A stretch of DNA of 64,000 nt, from the NCBI GenBank assembly GCA_047495785.1, contig JBLDXI010000013.1, forward strand, positions 1,116,001 through 1,180,000, read 5' to 3'. Every line of letters begins with the position of its first letter. Position 1 is the first letter of the stretch. This document shows, in pieces, positions 28,409 through 39,994 of the stretch. The position numbers and the translations under genes were made by a program. The stretch is from Lepidodermella squamata. Lineage: Eukaryota; Gastrotricha. The notes beneath the pieces were generated by a model. It made no database searches. It was not told the DNA's origin and saw nothing but the letters and a program-made list of their open reading frames with translations.

Positions 28409-30160
28409 TCAAGAGTCTAACAAGTTTTTTTGATTGCGATGGTAATTTCTCACGTGTTTATCGGCCTGAGACTGGCGGTCGAACACGCTGCCACATTTCG
28501 CAACGTCCCGGAAGGGACATGGAATTCGCTTCGATTTATCCACCTTTTTCCTGACTTTTTTCTTAGGCTCTGACCGAGCCAATCCATGAGATCGCTGGGC
28601 ATGCCGGGACAGGCCGGCTGAAGTTGCGAAGCTTCTCGGACATGCCGAACACGAAAATTGAGTGACAGCCGATGTTGATGCAACTGCCGATTTTTCGGAA
28701 TGAGCGAGTTTTACGTGAATTTCCAACCGCCGACGAAGCGCGAAGGTTCGGCCGCAGTTAAGCGCAGTGCATTGGTACGAATGTGGGTCGGTTTCGCAGT
28801 GACGGGATAGCGACAACCTGGTCGCGAAAAACCTGCCACACTTCAGACATTTGAACCTCTTATTATTTCGATTTTTCGAAGTTCTGTTGAAAGTAAGGCT
28901 ATCAAATTGCCGTATGTTAATTTGCGCGTGATCGACCATGTGCTTCTGAAATGCGGTCAAGTCACTGAATGAAGCTGGGCATTGGGAGCAGTCTAGTTTT
29001 TCATAAGTTTCCCCGCCATGCTCCCGCGCGGAATGCTCAACCAGTGCATCTACGGATCTGAACCGCTGTTGGCAATTATTTGAGCCCATACAACAAAAAT
29101 TAGCGACATGCCGCCTCGCATGGGCGACGACCAGCGCCTGGTTCGTCCCAACCTTGAAAACTTGGTAACACGCTAAACACCGCTGAGCCCCATCGCTGGA
29201 CGTCGAAATCGTCTCGAGCAGCAACTGCTTATCGTCCGAGACGTTATCACTCGACAGGCTCCAATGAGCTGAAACTGGAATTTTGTGTCTATTTCGCAGG
29301 TGGTAGCTAACATTTTGACGGCGCGATAAACTCTTGCCACACAGTGGACAGAAAAACATTTTAAGCTGGACATGTGATGCCATGTGCTGTTTGAGTGTCC
29401 AAGCTTTTGCAAAACTGGCAGGGCAGACCTTGCATTTGTGAGGTTTTAGAGTTATCTGTTCGACGGCGGAAATATTCATGGGAAACACGCCAACAGCTAA
29501 GGAAGGTTTCCGGGCTTTTCTAGCCGGCGGGTCCTTTATTGGTAGATCAGCGGTATCTACGGCTATTTCCTGCGTCTGGGACGCTTGATACGGCTGAGTG
29601 AAATATGGCGCTTGAGAATCTCGAAAATTACCACCGAACATCGAAGCATCCGGGTGATTGGAAAAGGCTGGCCCTGTCGGACTCATGGCAGCCGTGCCGG
29701 GTGGATAGTTGGCTGGGTATGGCTGGACATTGTCATAGTAAAAATCGGAAGTGGTCCCAGGAAATGGTGAGATAAAACCGCTCGCAAACGACTGATGATG
29801 GTTCCAGTGGCTGTGACTAGGTCCAGCCGGGGCTTCGGCAGGGTTCTGAGGCTGTTTTACAGCCGAACCCGGCACAACCAGGTTCGCGTATTGCGGTGGC
29901 TGCGGGGTATCGACCAAGAAATCGGAATAAAGCTGACTGCTCTGGTGCTGCAGGCCTTCAGGTGGTGCGCCTTGATAGATGGTTGTAAAAGTCGGAAGCA
30001 AAAGCTGATCAGACCCCATGGGCTGGAACGGGTCATCCCCGAAGTTAAGGGGGTTCAACGATGCATGCTGTTGGAACCCGGCTGCCGGGGGTTGCGTGTA
30101 GTACTCACTCTGCTCATTGTTATTATTCGAGTAATCGTATCCTGGGAAGTTGTTAAACAT
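28409..30160 (-). CDS. C2H2 zinc-finger protein with about nine fingers
   Basis: A single exon encodes 583 residues. The first 210 residues are rich in Pro, Gln, Asn, Tyr and Ser and look disordered. From about residue 240 to the C terminus there are about nine C2H2 fingers, for example CKVCPASFAKAWTLKQHMASH, CPLCGKSLSRRQNVSYHLRNRH-like, CLKCGRFFATRLSLSRHC and CSACPRSFATSAGLSRHAQ. Linkers between fingers vary and are not the canonical TGEKP type. Several fingers have long Cys-Cys spacing (CTALNC, CPFRDVAKC), as seen in TFIIIA-like or developmental regulators. It is probably a nuclear DNA- or RNA-binding regulator; I cannot assign an orthologue. An ATTTTAG acceptor (30178-30177) lies 16 nt before the ATG. 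Confidence 0.9.
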   Translation of the reverse strand: MFNNFPGYDYSNNNNEQSEYYTQPPAAGFQQHASLNPLNFGDDPFQPMGSDQLLLPTFTTIYQGAPPEGLQHQSSQLYSDFLVDTPQPPQYANLVVPGSAVKQPQNPAEAPAGPSHSHWNHHQSFASGFISPFPGTTSDFYYDNVQPYPANYPPGTAAMSPTGPAFSNHPDASMFGGNFRDSQAPYFTQPYQASQTQEIAVDTADLPIKDPPARKARKPSLAVGVFPMNISAVEQITLKPHKCKVCPASFAKAWTLKQHMASHVQLKMFFCPLCGKSLSRRQNVSYHLRNRHKIPVSAHWSLSSDNVSDDKQLLLETISTSSDGAQRCLACYQVFKVGTNQALVVAHARRHVANFCCMGSNNCQQRFRSVDALVEHSAREHGGETYEKLDCSQCPASFSDLTAFQKHMVDHAQINIRQFDSLTFNRTSKNRNNKRFKCLKCGRFFATRLSLSRHCETDPHSYQCTALNCGRTFALRRRLEIHVKLAHSEKSAVASTSAVTQFSCSACPRSFATSAGLSRHAQRSHGLARSEPKKKVRKKVDKSKRIPCPFRDVAKCGSVFDRQSQADKHVRNYHRNQKNLLDS

Positions 30161-30525
30161 TCAACGAAAACAAAAACTAAAATTTAAGCAAAACGCACAA
30201 CTCAACTTTAAATTAAATTTTAATTCTTCGAATTGATGCGCCATCAAACTGAAAGGACAAACGGTCAAACATTTTTCAACATTTTTGCAACGTGTTATAT
30301 TTACATCTCAGAAGTCGTCGGGCGATATAATTAGTTACACAGAAAAAGATTATTATCCACAATTAAAGTGAAAAATGAGGAGATGATGCACACACGCGCG
30401 AAAAATATAACAATGAGGAGCACGTACGCTCGTTACTGTTCATCATCATTATCATCAGCATTTTCGAGGCGTGGCAATGCGAGCTTAAAAGAGCAATCAA
30501 CAAAGCTGTGCGGCTAAAAAGACGT
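30161..30525. other. Spacer between ENY2 and the C2H2 gene
   Basis: AT-rich spacer between two leftward genes, with a short (CAT)n-like run near 30440. It should include the ENY2 3' UTR. No gene was recognised. Confidence 0.5.
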
Positions 30526-30889
30526 TTAAAAGTCCGCCTGAGCAGCTAAAAAGGTGCGGATGCGTTGCAGCAGTTCTTTTTTCACGGTGTCTGGCACAAG
30601 TTGGCGAGCCCGCGGCGTCACTTCTGTCACCAGATCGTCGACTGTCACGTTTTCGAGGCCACGCTGTTTAACGATTTCCTTACAATGCGTTTTCACTTGA
30701 TCGCGCCAACCGCACTCGACCAGCCGATTCCTTAGCAGCTCCTTCAGTCTCTCTCGCTCGCCGCTTTCGATTAATCTTTGGTTCACAGTTGCACGCATCT
30801 GAGCGTCGCGCATTTTGCGATCCTCTCTAAAAAATATTAAATTATTCAAATCATGAGATGTTCATAAGGCTATTAACTTACCCCTCCAT
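30526..30889 (-). CDS. ENY2: ENY2/Sus1, SAGA deubiquitinase and TREX-2 subunit
   Basis: Two exons (30889-30882, 30826-30526) encode 102 residues; human ENY2 has 101. ENY2 is a small helical protein that wraps around helices of ATXN7L3 in the SAGA H2B deubiquitinase module and of GANP in the TREX-2 mRNA export complex. The sequence follows the family along its length: [39 protein letters not shown] and [19 protein letters not shown]. The first coding exon is only 8 nt (Met-Glu and two bases of Gly), followed by a perfect GTAAGT donor and a TTTTTTAG acceptor 46 bp later. Without the splice the frame would start in a hydrophobic run unlike the family. Confidence 0.94.
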
Positions 30890-32997
30890 TTCAAGGTTTC
30901 AGTTGTAACTTTGACAGGTATAACGTACGAAAACGATAAAATCTAGCGAGAAGATCACAAAGAATTTTATTAATTTATTTTATTGCAAAATTTAATTTAT
31001 ATTTTATCCAGTGCTAATTTTGCTAGTATATAATGAGAAAATTTAATTATATTTTCGCATCAGAATAAGCGCACATCCATTTTTTGTTCATTTGAACAGA
31101 ATCATTATTACATATATATGTATAACATTTTATCCAAAGTGGCAAGAAATATACCAATAATAATTAAAGTTCTGACTTCATCATACAATAATTATAATCT
31201 GCTGATAATTGCATTTCACATAGTAGGAAAAGATGGTGGCCCCGATTACATTTGTCCATGTTTCACTCGGATTCATCAAATTATCTTACAATCACTGTAG
31301 TTCAAGTAGCACCTGAATGCATTGCATACATGGCTTCATCTGGGCAAGATTGAAAAGCACGCTGAATCATACGAAGAAAGACCTACAAGAGCGCAATTCT
31401 TAACGAAAAGATTCGTGAAAAGAGAGAATGAAACAGCTGATGTATTGAGAATGCCTGCTTGGTTAATATCTGATTGAATGGGCAGGATTACTGTTTTATT
31501 AACGTCAATTAAATGTGGAATGGAGCACTGTTTTAAGCAGTCAAAAAAGAGAGCGGGTAATTGCGTTGCAGATTGAAAAGCCCCAATATTAGGTACCCGT
31601 AAATCTAGCCCGAACAAAATAAGCGCTTAGTCGGCAAAAAACTATTGCTACGAGGTGACAGAAAGAAGACGCATAGACACAACGAGAAAGGAAAATAATG
31701 CGATGAGAGCGCGAGAAGAAAACAGCGCGGGCGTGCGGACGAAAAATAGCAAGTAAATAGCAGGCGTGACAAATATTGGCCTGTCAATATGGAAAAGTCG
31801 ATTTGTTTTTATTTACAGGAAGAGCCGCGTGTGATTGATGGAAGGTAGACATATTTTATTTATGATTAAATAGTGTTATAACAATCACATGCCGACACTC
31901 CACAATGGGGTATTTCTTTGCGAAATTGTGACTGCCAAATCGGGTTAGAACGAATTAATTGTATTCAGAAGGGCGATAAATATATTTTTCAATTCCGCAT
32001 ATTTTTATATTATATGTATATATAGATATAGCAAGAGATGGAGAGAAAGAGAAATAGCATGAACAGTAAAAAACCACAATGAATAGGCATTGTGTAGCAC
32101 ATGCCGTTCAACGGGAGGTGCAAAGTTTTGATAATATATATAATCAAGTATATCACGTTATTTACAGAGACTTAGATTGTCGAATAACTTGCTTTTGGAA
32201 TCAAACGCAGCAATCACATGAGCATGTTGTATTTTAAATTGAACAAACTATTTACAGCCGTCATCATATTTACACAGGTAGATGAAGTCAGAACCAGACC
32301 AGTATTTTTTTATATTTATCGACACTGAATGTCATGTTTATCTTTTCGACATTTATCCCTCCGAAATACAGAAATAAGCTTTTCCAAGACTTGAGCACAA
32401 TCAATTCAAGCAGCACCTCGCGATTATAACCGGAAAATGCACTTCGGAAGGGGTAGTGTCTGTCAAAGTAGCACTAATATATGTATGTATTCAACTTTTA
32501 CGCCGCGTCCACCAATATAATTATGCATTTTTTAAATATATTTATTATAAAAATAGTGTAGAGCGGTGCAAAGAGTTATGAGCAGACAAGATAATATATA
32601 TATAGAGAGAGAGAATTATAAGGAAAAAGAGATGTTCATCGACATTTCATTATTATTATTATATATAAGCAGGATGCTCCGTTTTCTGGCGGCAAGATTG
32701 CCCATTTCAACAGTTTTTCTTTAAAATATACAGATTAAAAAGACAAAATTTAGCCTATAGATAGCTTCATAAAAGGGCCTAGACATTATCCAAAGATTCA
32801 TCGTGACCAGAGAAAGAGACTTCATACACCTATGATCTCACCAAAATATGCAAAACTAGCTTACTTCCACTTGTTGGCAGTTTTGATCTTTAATAATATA
32901 ATATAGTATTGTTCGTCAGTTAAACTTGACTTCCGAATATTACAGAGTAAAAACGAAAGCGTTTTGTATAATATTGATCAATCTTTAATGCAGCGGT
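30890..32997. other. Gene-free AT-rich region between ZCCHC14-like and ENY2
   Basis: No supported exon is visible on either strand. The region follows the stop of the leftward ZCCHC14-like gene and probably holds a long 3' UTR and the ENY2 promoter. It contains several TA-rich runs and a (TA)n(GA)n microsatellite at 32593-32615. Confidence 0.5.
32593..32615. repeat. (TA)n(GA)n microsatellite
   Basis: A short TA run passes directly into five or six GA units. It is a simple repeat in an AT-rich intergenic region. Confidence 0.75.
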
Positions 32998-35900
32998 TCA
33001 CTGAGCTAACGCAACGGGATTAGACGCAACAACAGACGGGTCTGATGTTACCACAACCGAGGGTAGGATCGCCTCAGCTTCGGCTGATTTCGTAGATGAT
33101 GGTTTCGCAGCTTCGGCGACTGACGCCTGCGGCTGCGACTGAGGTCGTTGCAAGTTGTAAGGAGACACCCGGTAACTATCGGCTGTCTGACTTTCCGTCG
33201 ATGAACTGCTACTGGAGACCGGTGGCGGCGCTGGATTGAACTGGAAGTCACGGGCGCTGCCTGAAAACGGCGTCCGCCGTCGGTTCGCGTTGCAGTGATT
33301 CTGCAGATGCCCAGGTTCGCCACAGCGGAAGCAATTGACTGTAGCGCCGCGCATCACTGTCGGCTGCGGCCGAATAGGCATGTTGCCCATGCTTTGAGAC
33401 TGGTGCAACTGCTGGCCGTTTGATGGCAAGCGGGCATGGTAATGGACGTTCGGAAAGCCTTTCACCGGTGGGGCTTGTCGATTCGATGGTAGACCACCGT
33501 GTTGCCCCGAAAACGGCCCATGAGTCCTCATTCCCTCGTTATTACCCCGAAAACCGCCCATATCTAAATGAAAACAGTGAAATATCATTCAAGGGAAAAA
33601 ATCCGATATTTGTATGGCAATTCAACAGAGTGCGTACATCCAAAAGCCGATTTATAGTGAAAATGGTCGGATAATGAATAATGCTCACTCGATGAGAGAT
33701 GACCAGAACTAGAGCTCGAAGCAGCGTTATTACCATTTGGGCTTAATGGGCCCGGCGGCGGGGGAGAAAATGAGTCGACGTGAGGAGGAGTAATGAAAGC
33801 TGCTGGAAAAGCCAGAGCGTGGTGAAGATCTAAACGTTGAAGAAAAAAATAAATGCCGAAAACTGCAATAAATGGCTCGAGCGCAAATTACCTCGATTGC
33901 TCAGTGCAATGAAGGGCACGGGAACCGGTCCGACGCTGCCGCTAACCACAGGATGTTGTACGGAAGAGGCGGAGTTGCCGCTGCTCGATGAAGACTGAGC
34001 ATTGTTCGATTTTTGATTTGTTACCGAGACAGGAAGGGGTGGGGGTGGGATTGAAAACAGCTGGGCTGGTGAAACCGAGTGCACGGTAACGGCTTGTGAA
34101 GGCGGGAGATTGACGGAATTTTTCCGCGAAGTCGACGCGCCGCCGCTAGACGACGACGCAGGGTGGTAGACGCCGGGTAGAGGTGGGGGTGGGTGCGTGA
34201 ACGCTAGCGCCGGGCCGTTTCGTTGACCGATGAAAGACTGGTTAGAGGAAGCTGAAGAATGATTCACCTGGTTCGGCATTACCGGCGGGTACAAAACGTA
34301 AGTCGAATAATGGTCGCCGGGGATGCTGCCCGACTCGCTCGCAATACTGCCGCGTCGGGAATTCGCATTGGACTGGTTTGCCTGGGCTTGAGCAGCCTGG
34401 CCGAAAGGAACGAACTGAAGTGGAGATGTGAAAAGATTCGGAAGAGACATTCCCATATGTAATGGATGTGGAGGTAACTGATGCGGATTGAACGGTGGGA
34501 ACGGCCGCGGAATCGCCTGAGCTGCTGAAACGGTGGCCGAAGTCGCGGTATGCGCCGCGGAATTAGCCGTCTCATTGTTTTCAGCAGCGAAGGCGGAATC
34601 GTCTTTACTCTGCTTAGCGTCCAGAGTGGACGTACTCGTGTTTTCTGACGAAGTCGCAGAGGTCGGCGGCGAGACGGAGCTGACGAGAATCGTTGGAGCG
34701 GCATCATTAGAGCCATTAGCAGTGGTTGTTGTAACTTTATCCGAGGTATCGCTAGAAGAGCCGCTAGTCGGCGGTGCGTTATCCGATTTAGTAGTAGGTG
34801 TAGGCGTGCTTGTTTGGACTGGATTTCCTTGCGCAGATCGGTTGTTAGCTGATGTTTGGAGCATGGATCGTTGTTGATTGTTACCATTAATAGAGGCCAG
34901 GTTGTGCTCAACCTGCATTTGCTGTTGAGCAATTGAGAACGGCATGATGAATGGCGAGTGAGGCGGGTGGTGCGCTACCGGCTCAAGCATGTGCGGCCCC
35001 GGCCACAACAAATGGCTGGGAAGCGGCGGCGGATGAATGCCGAGCATTGCCGCAGTCTGATAGGCCTGAGCATATTGCAGATACATCGCCAATGCTTTCG
35101 GATCGGCAGATTGCATTGGCAGATGAGGCAGGCAATCAAGATGCGGGAACCGATTGCCTGGTTTGGGACCATGGTCACCCATTATATCGCTTGACGAACC
35201 ACCAAGCGGGTGTTTCGAGTAAGTTGGCCCATCGACCATCTGATCATCGCTACGCGGATATTTGACTTGAGAATTTTTGGATGGCAGCGATTCGGCATTC
35301 CTGTTATGAGGGAAACAGCATTAACATGCATTCGAGTAATGAATCTTAGAAAATTACCAATCACATGAGCTGACAGCGGAGTTGGGACTATCATCACTTG
35401 AAGCACCGTTCAATGAAGGAGGAGCAGACGGGGCCAATTTACGGCTATCTCGCACATGATCAATGTTCGACATCGCTGAGCCGATGCCACTTGAACCATT
35501 TGAGCTAAACGGTAAATAACATTTATAGAGCATTATTTGCTAGCGTTACGCGCAGGTTACCTTCTGGACGAGTCAGATTTTTGAGATTTTTTATCAAAAC
35601 CACGTAAACTACTTGCCGAGCTCCCAGAAGCCAACCCGGATTGGGTGCCAAGACTGTCGGGGCTGTGATTTTCAGTGATGATGTAATCGGAATCGGGCGA
35701 ACACGAGTTGTCAACGTCGAGAGTTTCCGGTTTCGTAGAGGCGCGACGCATTCGCTCCTCATTTAATTGAGCTTTCGCATCTTGTGGAAAAATTTCCAGC
35801 AGTTTGTTTAGTCCGCCATCACTTACGATAGCGCTCAAAGCTGACTGTAAAACTGACTCTCGGCTACCATCTAGAAAAAACCATGTTGTTAAACTAAATA

Positions 35901-36806
35901 ATTTCAATTCTGTTGAAACAACCTTTAGCTTTCAAAAGCACAGCATTAGGATCTATTTTCGAAGTCGACGATTGCTGGGTACATTTCTAAGTATAAACAG
36001 CGGTTGGCATCATAGTGCATGATAAAAATATAGGTATTTCAAACCTCTGCATAGACATCGAGAAGTTTTTCCGTTTTAACAGTCACCGATTTCGGTTGAT
36101 GACCACCGTTTTGTGATGAAATATCGACTTGAATAAATGCGATATCTTCATCTTGAGAGATCTTGAACGGTTTTGTGGGTTGCCTGTCGTTACTGGCCGA
36201 TGAGTTATGGCTTGTTCCGACAAGGTCGCCGAACGAAGATTTCAGCAAGATACAAGATTCCTTATCGCCATCGCCAAGCGCGGGTTGCAATAAATCCACC
36301 ACTGATTGGAGAGCAGTATATAATGTATACTTCTGAGAAAACTCAAATGCTGGGTGGCACATGGCCAAAGAAAACAGCAATAGAATTTCATGAGCTGCCA
36401 AAACAGTCAGCGATGAGGATGAACTCATCTTCCTAACGGCATCAGGAATTTTCTGGAAAATCTCAGTGATGACCTTTGTCACCTCCAGACGCTCTCTGGA
36501 CTTCAGAAGGCAGAGAATGACAATGAGCTGCCGCCTCTGGTCATCCAAATGTAGCTTATCACCAAATGATAGCAGCTTCTCCGAGTTTCCCAACAATAAC
36601 GGCAAATCATCTTCAATTGAGCCTAGGCTGCCGTAATTTGCACTCAGTATGTTTTCAACTAAGGATGCAATGAATCTTATTTCCATGAAACTGCAATCTC
36701 TCAGAAGCTTTTCGAAGAATTCGATTCTTTCGTGAGGGCATAATTGTCGCACATTGGCAACCATGCCATCCAGGGACGCCGGCAAAGAGGCTGTAACTGA
36801 AACCAT
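32998..36806 (-). CDS. ZCCHC14: ZCCHC14/ZCCHC2-like protein with a CCHC zinc knuckle
   Basis: Seven exons (36806-36045, 35986-35923, 35870-35561, 35504-35358, 35300-33892, 33829-33689, 33563-32998) join in phase to 1132 residues. The N-terminal 250 residues resemble the conserved start of vertebrate ZCCHC14/ZCCHC2 (LCPHERIEFFEKLLRDCSF, EIRFIASLVENI). A long Ser/Pro/Thr/Asn-rich middle follows. Near the C terminus is one CCHC knuckle, CFRCGEPGHLQNHC, which normally binds single-stranded RNA. In vertebrates ZCCHC14 recruits non-canonical poly(A) polymerases to RNA stem-loops. I see neither the SAM domain of ZCCHC14 nor the PX domain of ZCCHC2. The ATG at 36806 is followed at once by an acceptor-like TTTCAG, so upstream coding exons are possible. 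Confidence 0.78.
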
Positions 36807-39800
36807 AACTCGACGTCACAAAAATTACAACACTCTATGAAATTATTTTTCATTCATTTATAGTAACAGATAAGAATCTTAACAGCATGAATTAGAAGTA
36901 CACCTGTATTCTTCGACCTACGAACTACGAAAGCTAGTATTAAAAGAATTCAGCAGAAAGTGCCAATAAGTAATCGACTACTTGGAAGCCGTGCACTGTA
37001 AACTCACTAATCCCCATGCGTGACGAGAAAACAGCCAGTGGAATAGTCAAAATTAAACTTAAAGGTGCGACAGGTTAATGACAAGCGTTTATATGTTCAA
37101 TATCCTACATTCTATGGCCAAGATCCAAGATGAAGCATTCGCCATCTCGCCACGGCGCCCACTATTCGCGCGCTGGAAGACAGCCCTAGCAACGAATTCG
37201 AAGTATATTGACAGTTTTCAGGGATGTTAAATTGGAAATCAAAAGCCACAAGCGATCAGCTAAGAGCTGCTAAATTCCAGAGTTTGGTAAGAGAATAGCA
37301 ATCAACTAAATTCGTCTGGCTAAATGACCAGCAGCACAGCAATGGTTCCGAAGCAAACGTGAGCATGCGCGTGGCGACCCTAAACATCTCCAGTCGCTAG
37401 TGGAGAAACTAGTAAAAGAATGGCGTCAAACTACATAAACGCCAAAACGTCTATAATTCAAATCAAGCATACTGGTCAATTCAGTTTTTCTAAATATATA
37501 TTCCACGTGATTCGATTGATCTTAGAATACCCCAAAACTATTTCAACGAATTTCAGTAGTCAATTACTCTTAGTCTTTAGGATCGACAAATGAATTAATG
37601 GGTCATTAGCCAGCGGACAAAATACTTGGCAAGGTGTTGAATTCAAAGGTTCATCGAGTACATTCATGCCGACGGCGCTCTAGATTCCGAACTTCGGCCG
37701 ATCAGCTTTTGCAACCTTTCCGCGATCCCGCGAAGTACACCAGTTTTTTTGAAAAAATAAATCACTCTAATGTTTATAAATATATTAAATAAATTTAAAC
37801 ATTCGAACACAATAAAATAAAATTATTGTTCAATAATTTTTGAAAAAATGAAGCCGCGAAATTTGAACTTCTATGGAACATCAGCTGATTTCATTTCTAT
37901 TTTGGAACAGCCGCACCTCCAGATGGCTTCCCCATCTCTGAAAGTGCGATCATGAAAGCTCTCAGGGTTTTTATAGGTACCCTCCACATTTTAATCGACC
38001 CGTGCTGATTTTTCGGTTGCGGCTTTTTTCGGGTTCGGATCCGATCGCGGATTTATTGACATAATATAATTCAAAACCTGTTCTACAGGTGGTTTTTATC
38101 GTAACATCACAGTGCGGAATGTGGATCGAAATTTATCTATTCCAAGTCTTATGCGAATAAAGAATCGGCTGACTTTGCGTCATGAAGAGCTTCTGAGTGT
38201 AACGAAGAGCTTAAAATTACGCAACTGACGATGGTCAAACATTTTATTTGTGTCATTCGAATTGGGCATCGCCACTCGCCAGTTGACGAGTAGGTCTAAA
38301 ATAATGAATCGCGAGACTTATTCGATATGCATAGGATTATTGTTTTCCATCAATATTTGAATATAAATGATCAATTTAACGGTAGATTGATGGGGCTTTT
38401 GCGTATTTTTGTCAAAATTATTATTAGCCATAGAACCAGGGCCGGAAACCGTCGGGAGGTCAGCAGGACCGTGGGCACTGGCAAACTGGCGGCCCTAATT
38501 CGTCATTTCGTCGGCAAAGCGAAAAAACAACGCCGAGAAGCTACCAAAGTACTTGGATTAGGAACCAGTACTCACCATAACATTTTTTCCCAAACCGCAG
38601 CCCCGAACACTCTTAAACAACGTGGCTAATGACACCAGCAGTTACTGTTTCTTTTGATATTACTGTTCGGTGCTATACGGTTTCAGAAAAATAAACCGTT
38701 TTCTGTCTTCTGGCTCCTAATTCAAGTACTTACCTACTGTAGTTTCTCGGGGTGGTTGTTCTGCGTTGCCGACAATTTTGACTGCACTTTTCAGCAAATC
38801 AAAACTTCGTTCACAACTCCAGACTCCTGAGTTACTTTCAAAACTGGCTAAAAAAACTCAGCCCTTTATTGAAGTCGGGCGCCTAAAAGCGAATGTTAAG
38901 TTGAAGCAATTAGCTGGATATTTGCGAGCGAAACGAGCTTCTGTTAGCAATATTCCATCGATGATATCTTGGCTAGTCGCATGCTCTGAAACTTCAACAA
39001 CAAAAATCAATGGATTGTTGCTGGAAAAGTTCGAATTTTGCGTTGCTCGAAATCACAACAGCCCTCGACGAGTTTGTTTCACCTTCACCTTGGCAAACCG
39101 CAATGCACGGAAATGCTCAAGTATTATGACTCTTCTTTCGACCCAACTAGTAGTCTTAAAATGAGATAGGAAGAACTTATGCGATCGAAGCGAGTTTTTT
39201 TTGCACAATTTACCGGAAAATGCAGAGATTGTCTGTAGTGGCCATTGGACATTGCTTTATTGGGCAACTAATGACCTTATGCAAAATTTTCCATTCTTGT
39301 GATCTAGGCTTGAGCATCCCGACCGATTGTAGGAAATTCCTGACAAAACTCTGGCGGCCCTTTTCGACTGGCCCCTGGGCACGTATGCGTTAATCCGGCC
39401 AAAGCTGGACATCAATACAGACCGTCCGAATAAATGATAAGCAGTTGAGGATAACTTCTTCCGATTTCGTGAAAAAATAACGAGTCAATGGGTAACACAG
39501 CATACTAAATTTCCAGTCCCAATGCACTGTTCTTCTCAACACAACACACAACTTTCAGCACATCGCAGACCCGAAAGCTAGAGGATGATAAATGAATCTC
39601 ACCCGGTTCGACTTTTTTTCCAAAACGAAAATTGTTGCCGAGAATCGAACCTCGTTCCCCATTGCTTGCCTATCCATGTAAAGCCTACACAGCTACTAGC
39701 CTGTTATGGTTAATGGTTAGGCCCGAGTCGCTTCATTTGGCATATATCGAGGCACCTCCAACATCTTAAGTCACCCCCTTGAAATCTCACCTGGCAGTGG

Positions 39801-39994
39801 CGTTTTCCAGTTTCTGTCCAACGCCTTTACAAAAAAAATCGGCAACGAAGGTTTACAACTGCTCGACCATAAATCCGTTGCAAAACACAATTCTCCATGT
39901 GATTTATTTGCTAATAACTGAACCAAGATCGATCAAATCACTTAGTAGAACAATATTCATTTAGAAAAACAGGATCGGAAATTAAATCACTCGG
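36807..39994. other. Gene-poor 3.2-kb gap with orphan ORFs
   Basis: This is the longest gap between genes in the window. Two plus-strand frames look more protein-like than chance: 38327-38629 (100 codons from an ATG, with a basic C-terminal half) and 38766-39164 (132 codons, no early ATG). Neither resembles a family I know. A tRNA-derived, SINE-like element lies at its right end. Decayed mobile DNA is a reasonable guess but is not shown. Confidence 0.45.
39613..39695 (-). repeat. tRNA-derived SINE-like element or tRNA pseudogene
   Basis: On the minus strand, an A-box-like TAGCTGTGTAGG (39695-39684) is followed, 45 bp start to start, by a B-box-like GGTTCGATTC (39651-39642). This is the spacing of RNA polymerase III promoters in tRNA genes. 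The expected acceptor stem does not pair and the T stem is imperfect, so it is not an intact tRNA. A run of seven A on the same strand (39619-39613) follows the B box, as in SINE tails. Only one copy is in the window. Confidence 0.45.

Noticed and set aside
34279-34932. 217-codon alternate minus-strand frame in the ZCCHC14-like gene
   Set aside because: It is on the same strand but in another phase of the Ser/Pro-rich exon. It is Arg/Leu-rich and out of phase with the supported exons on both sides.
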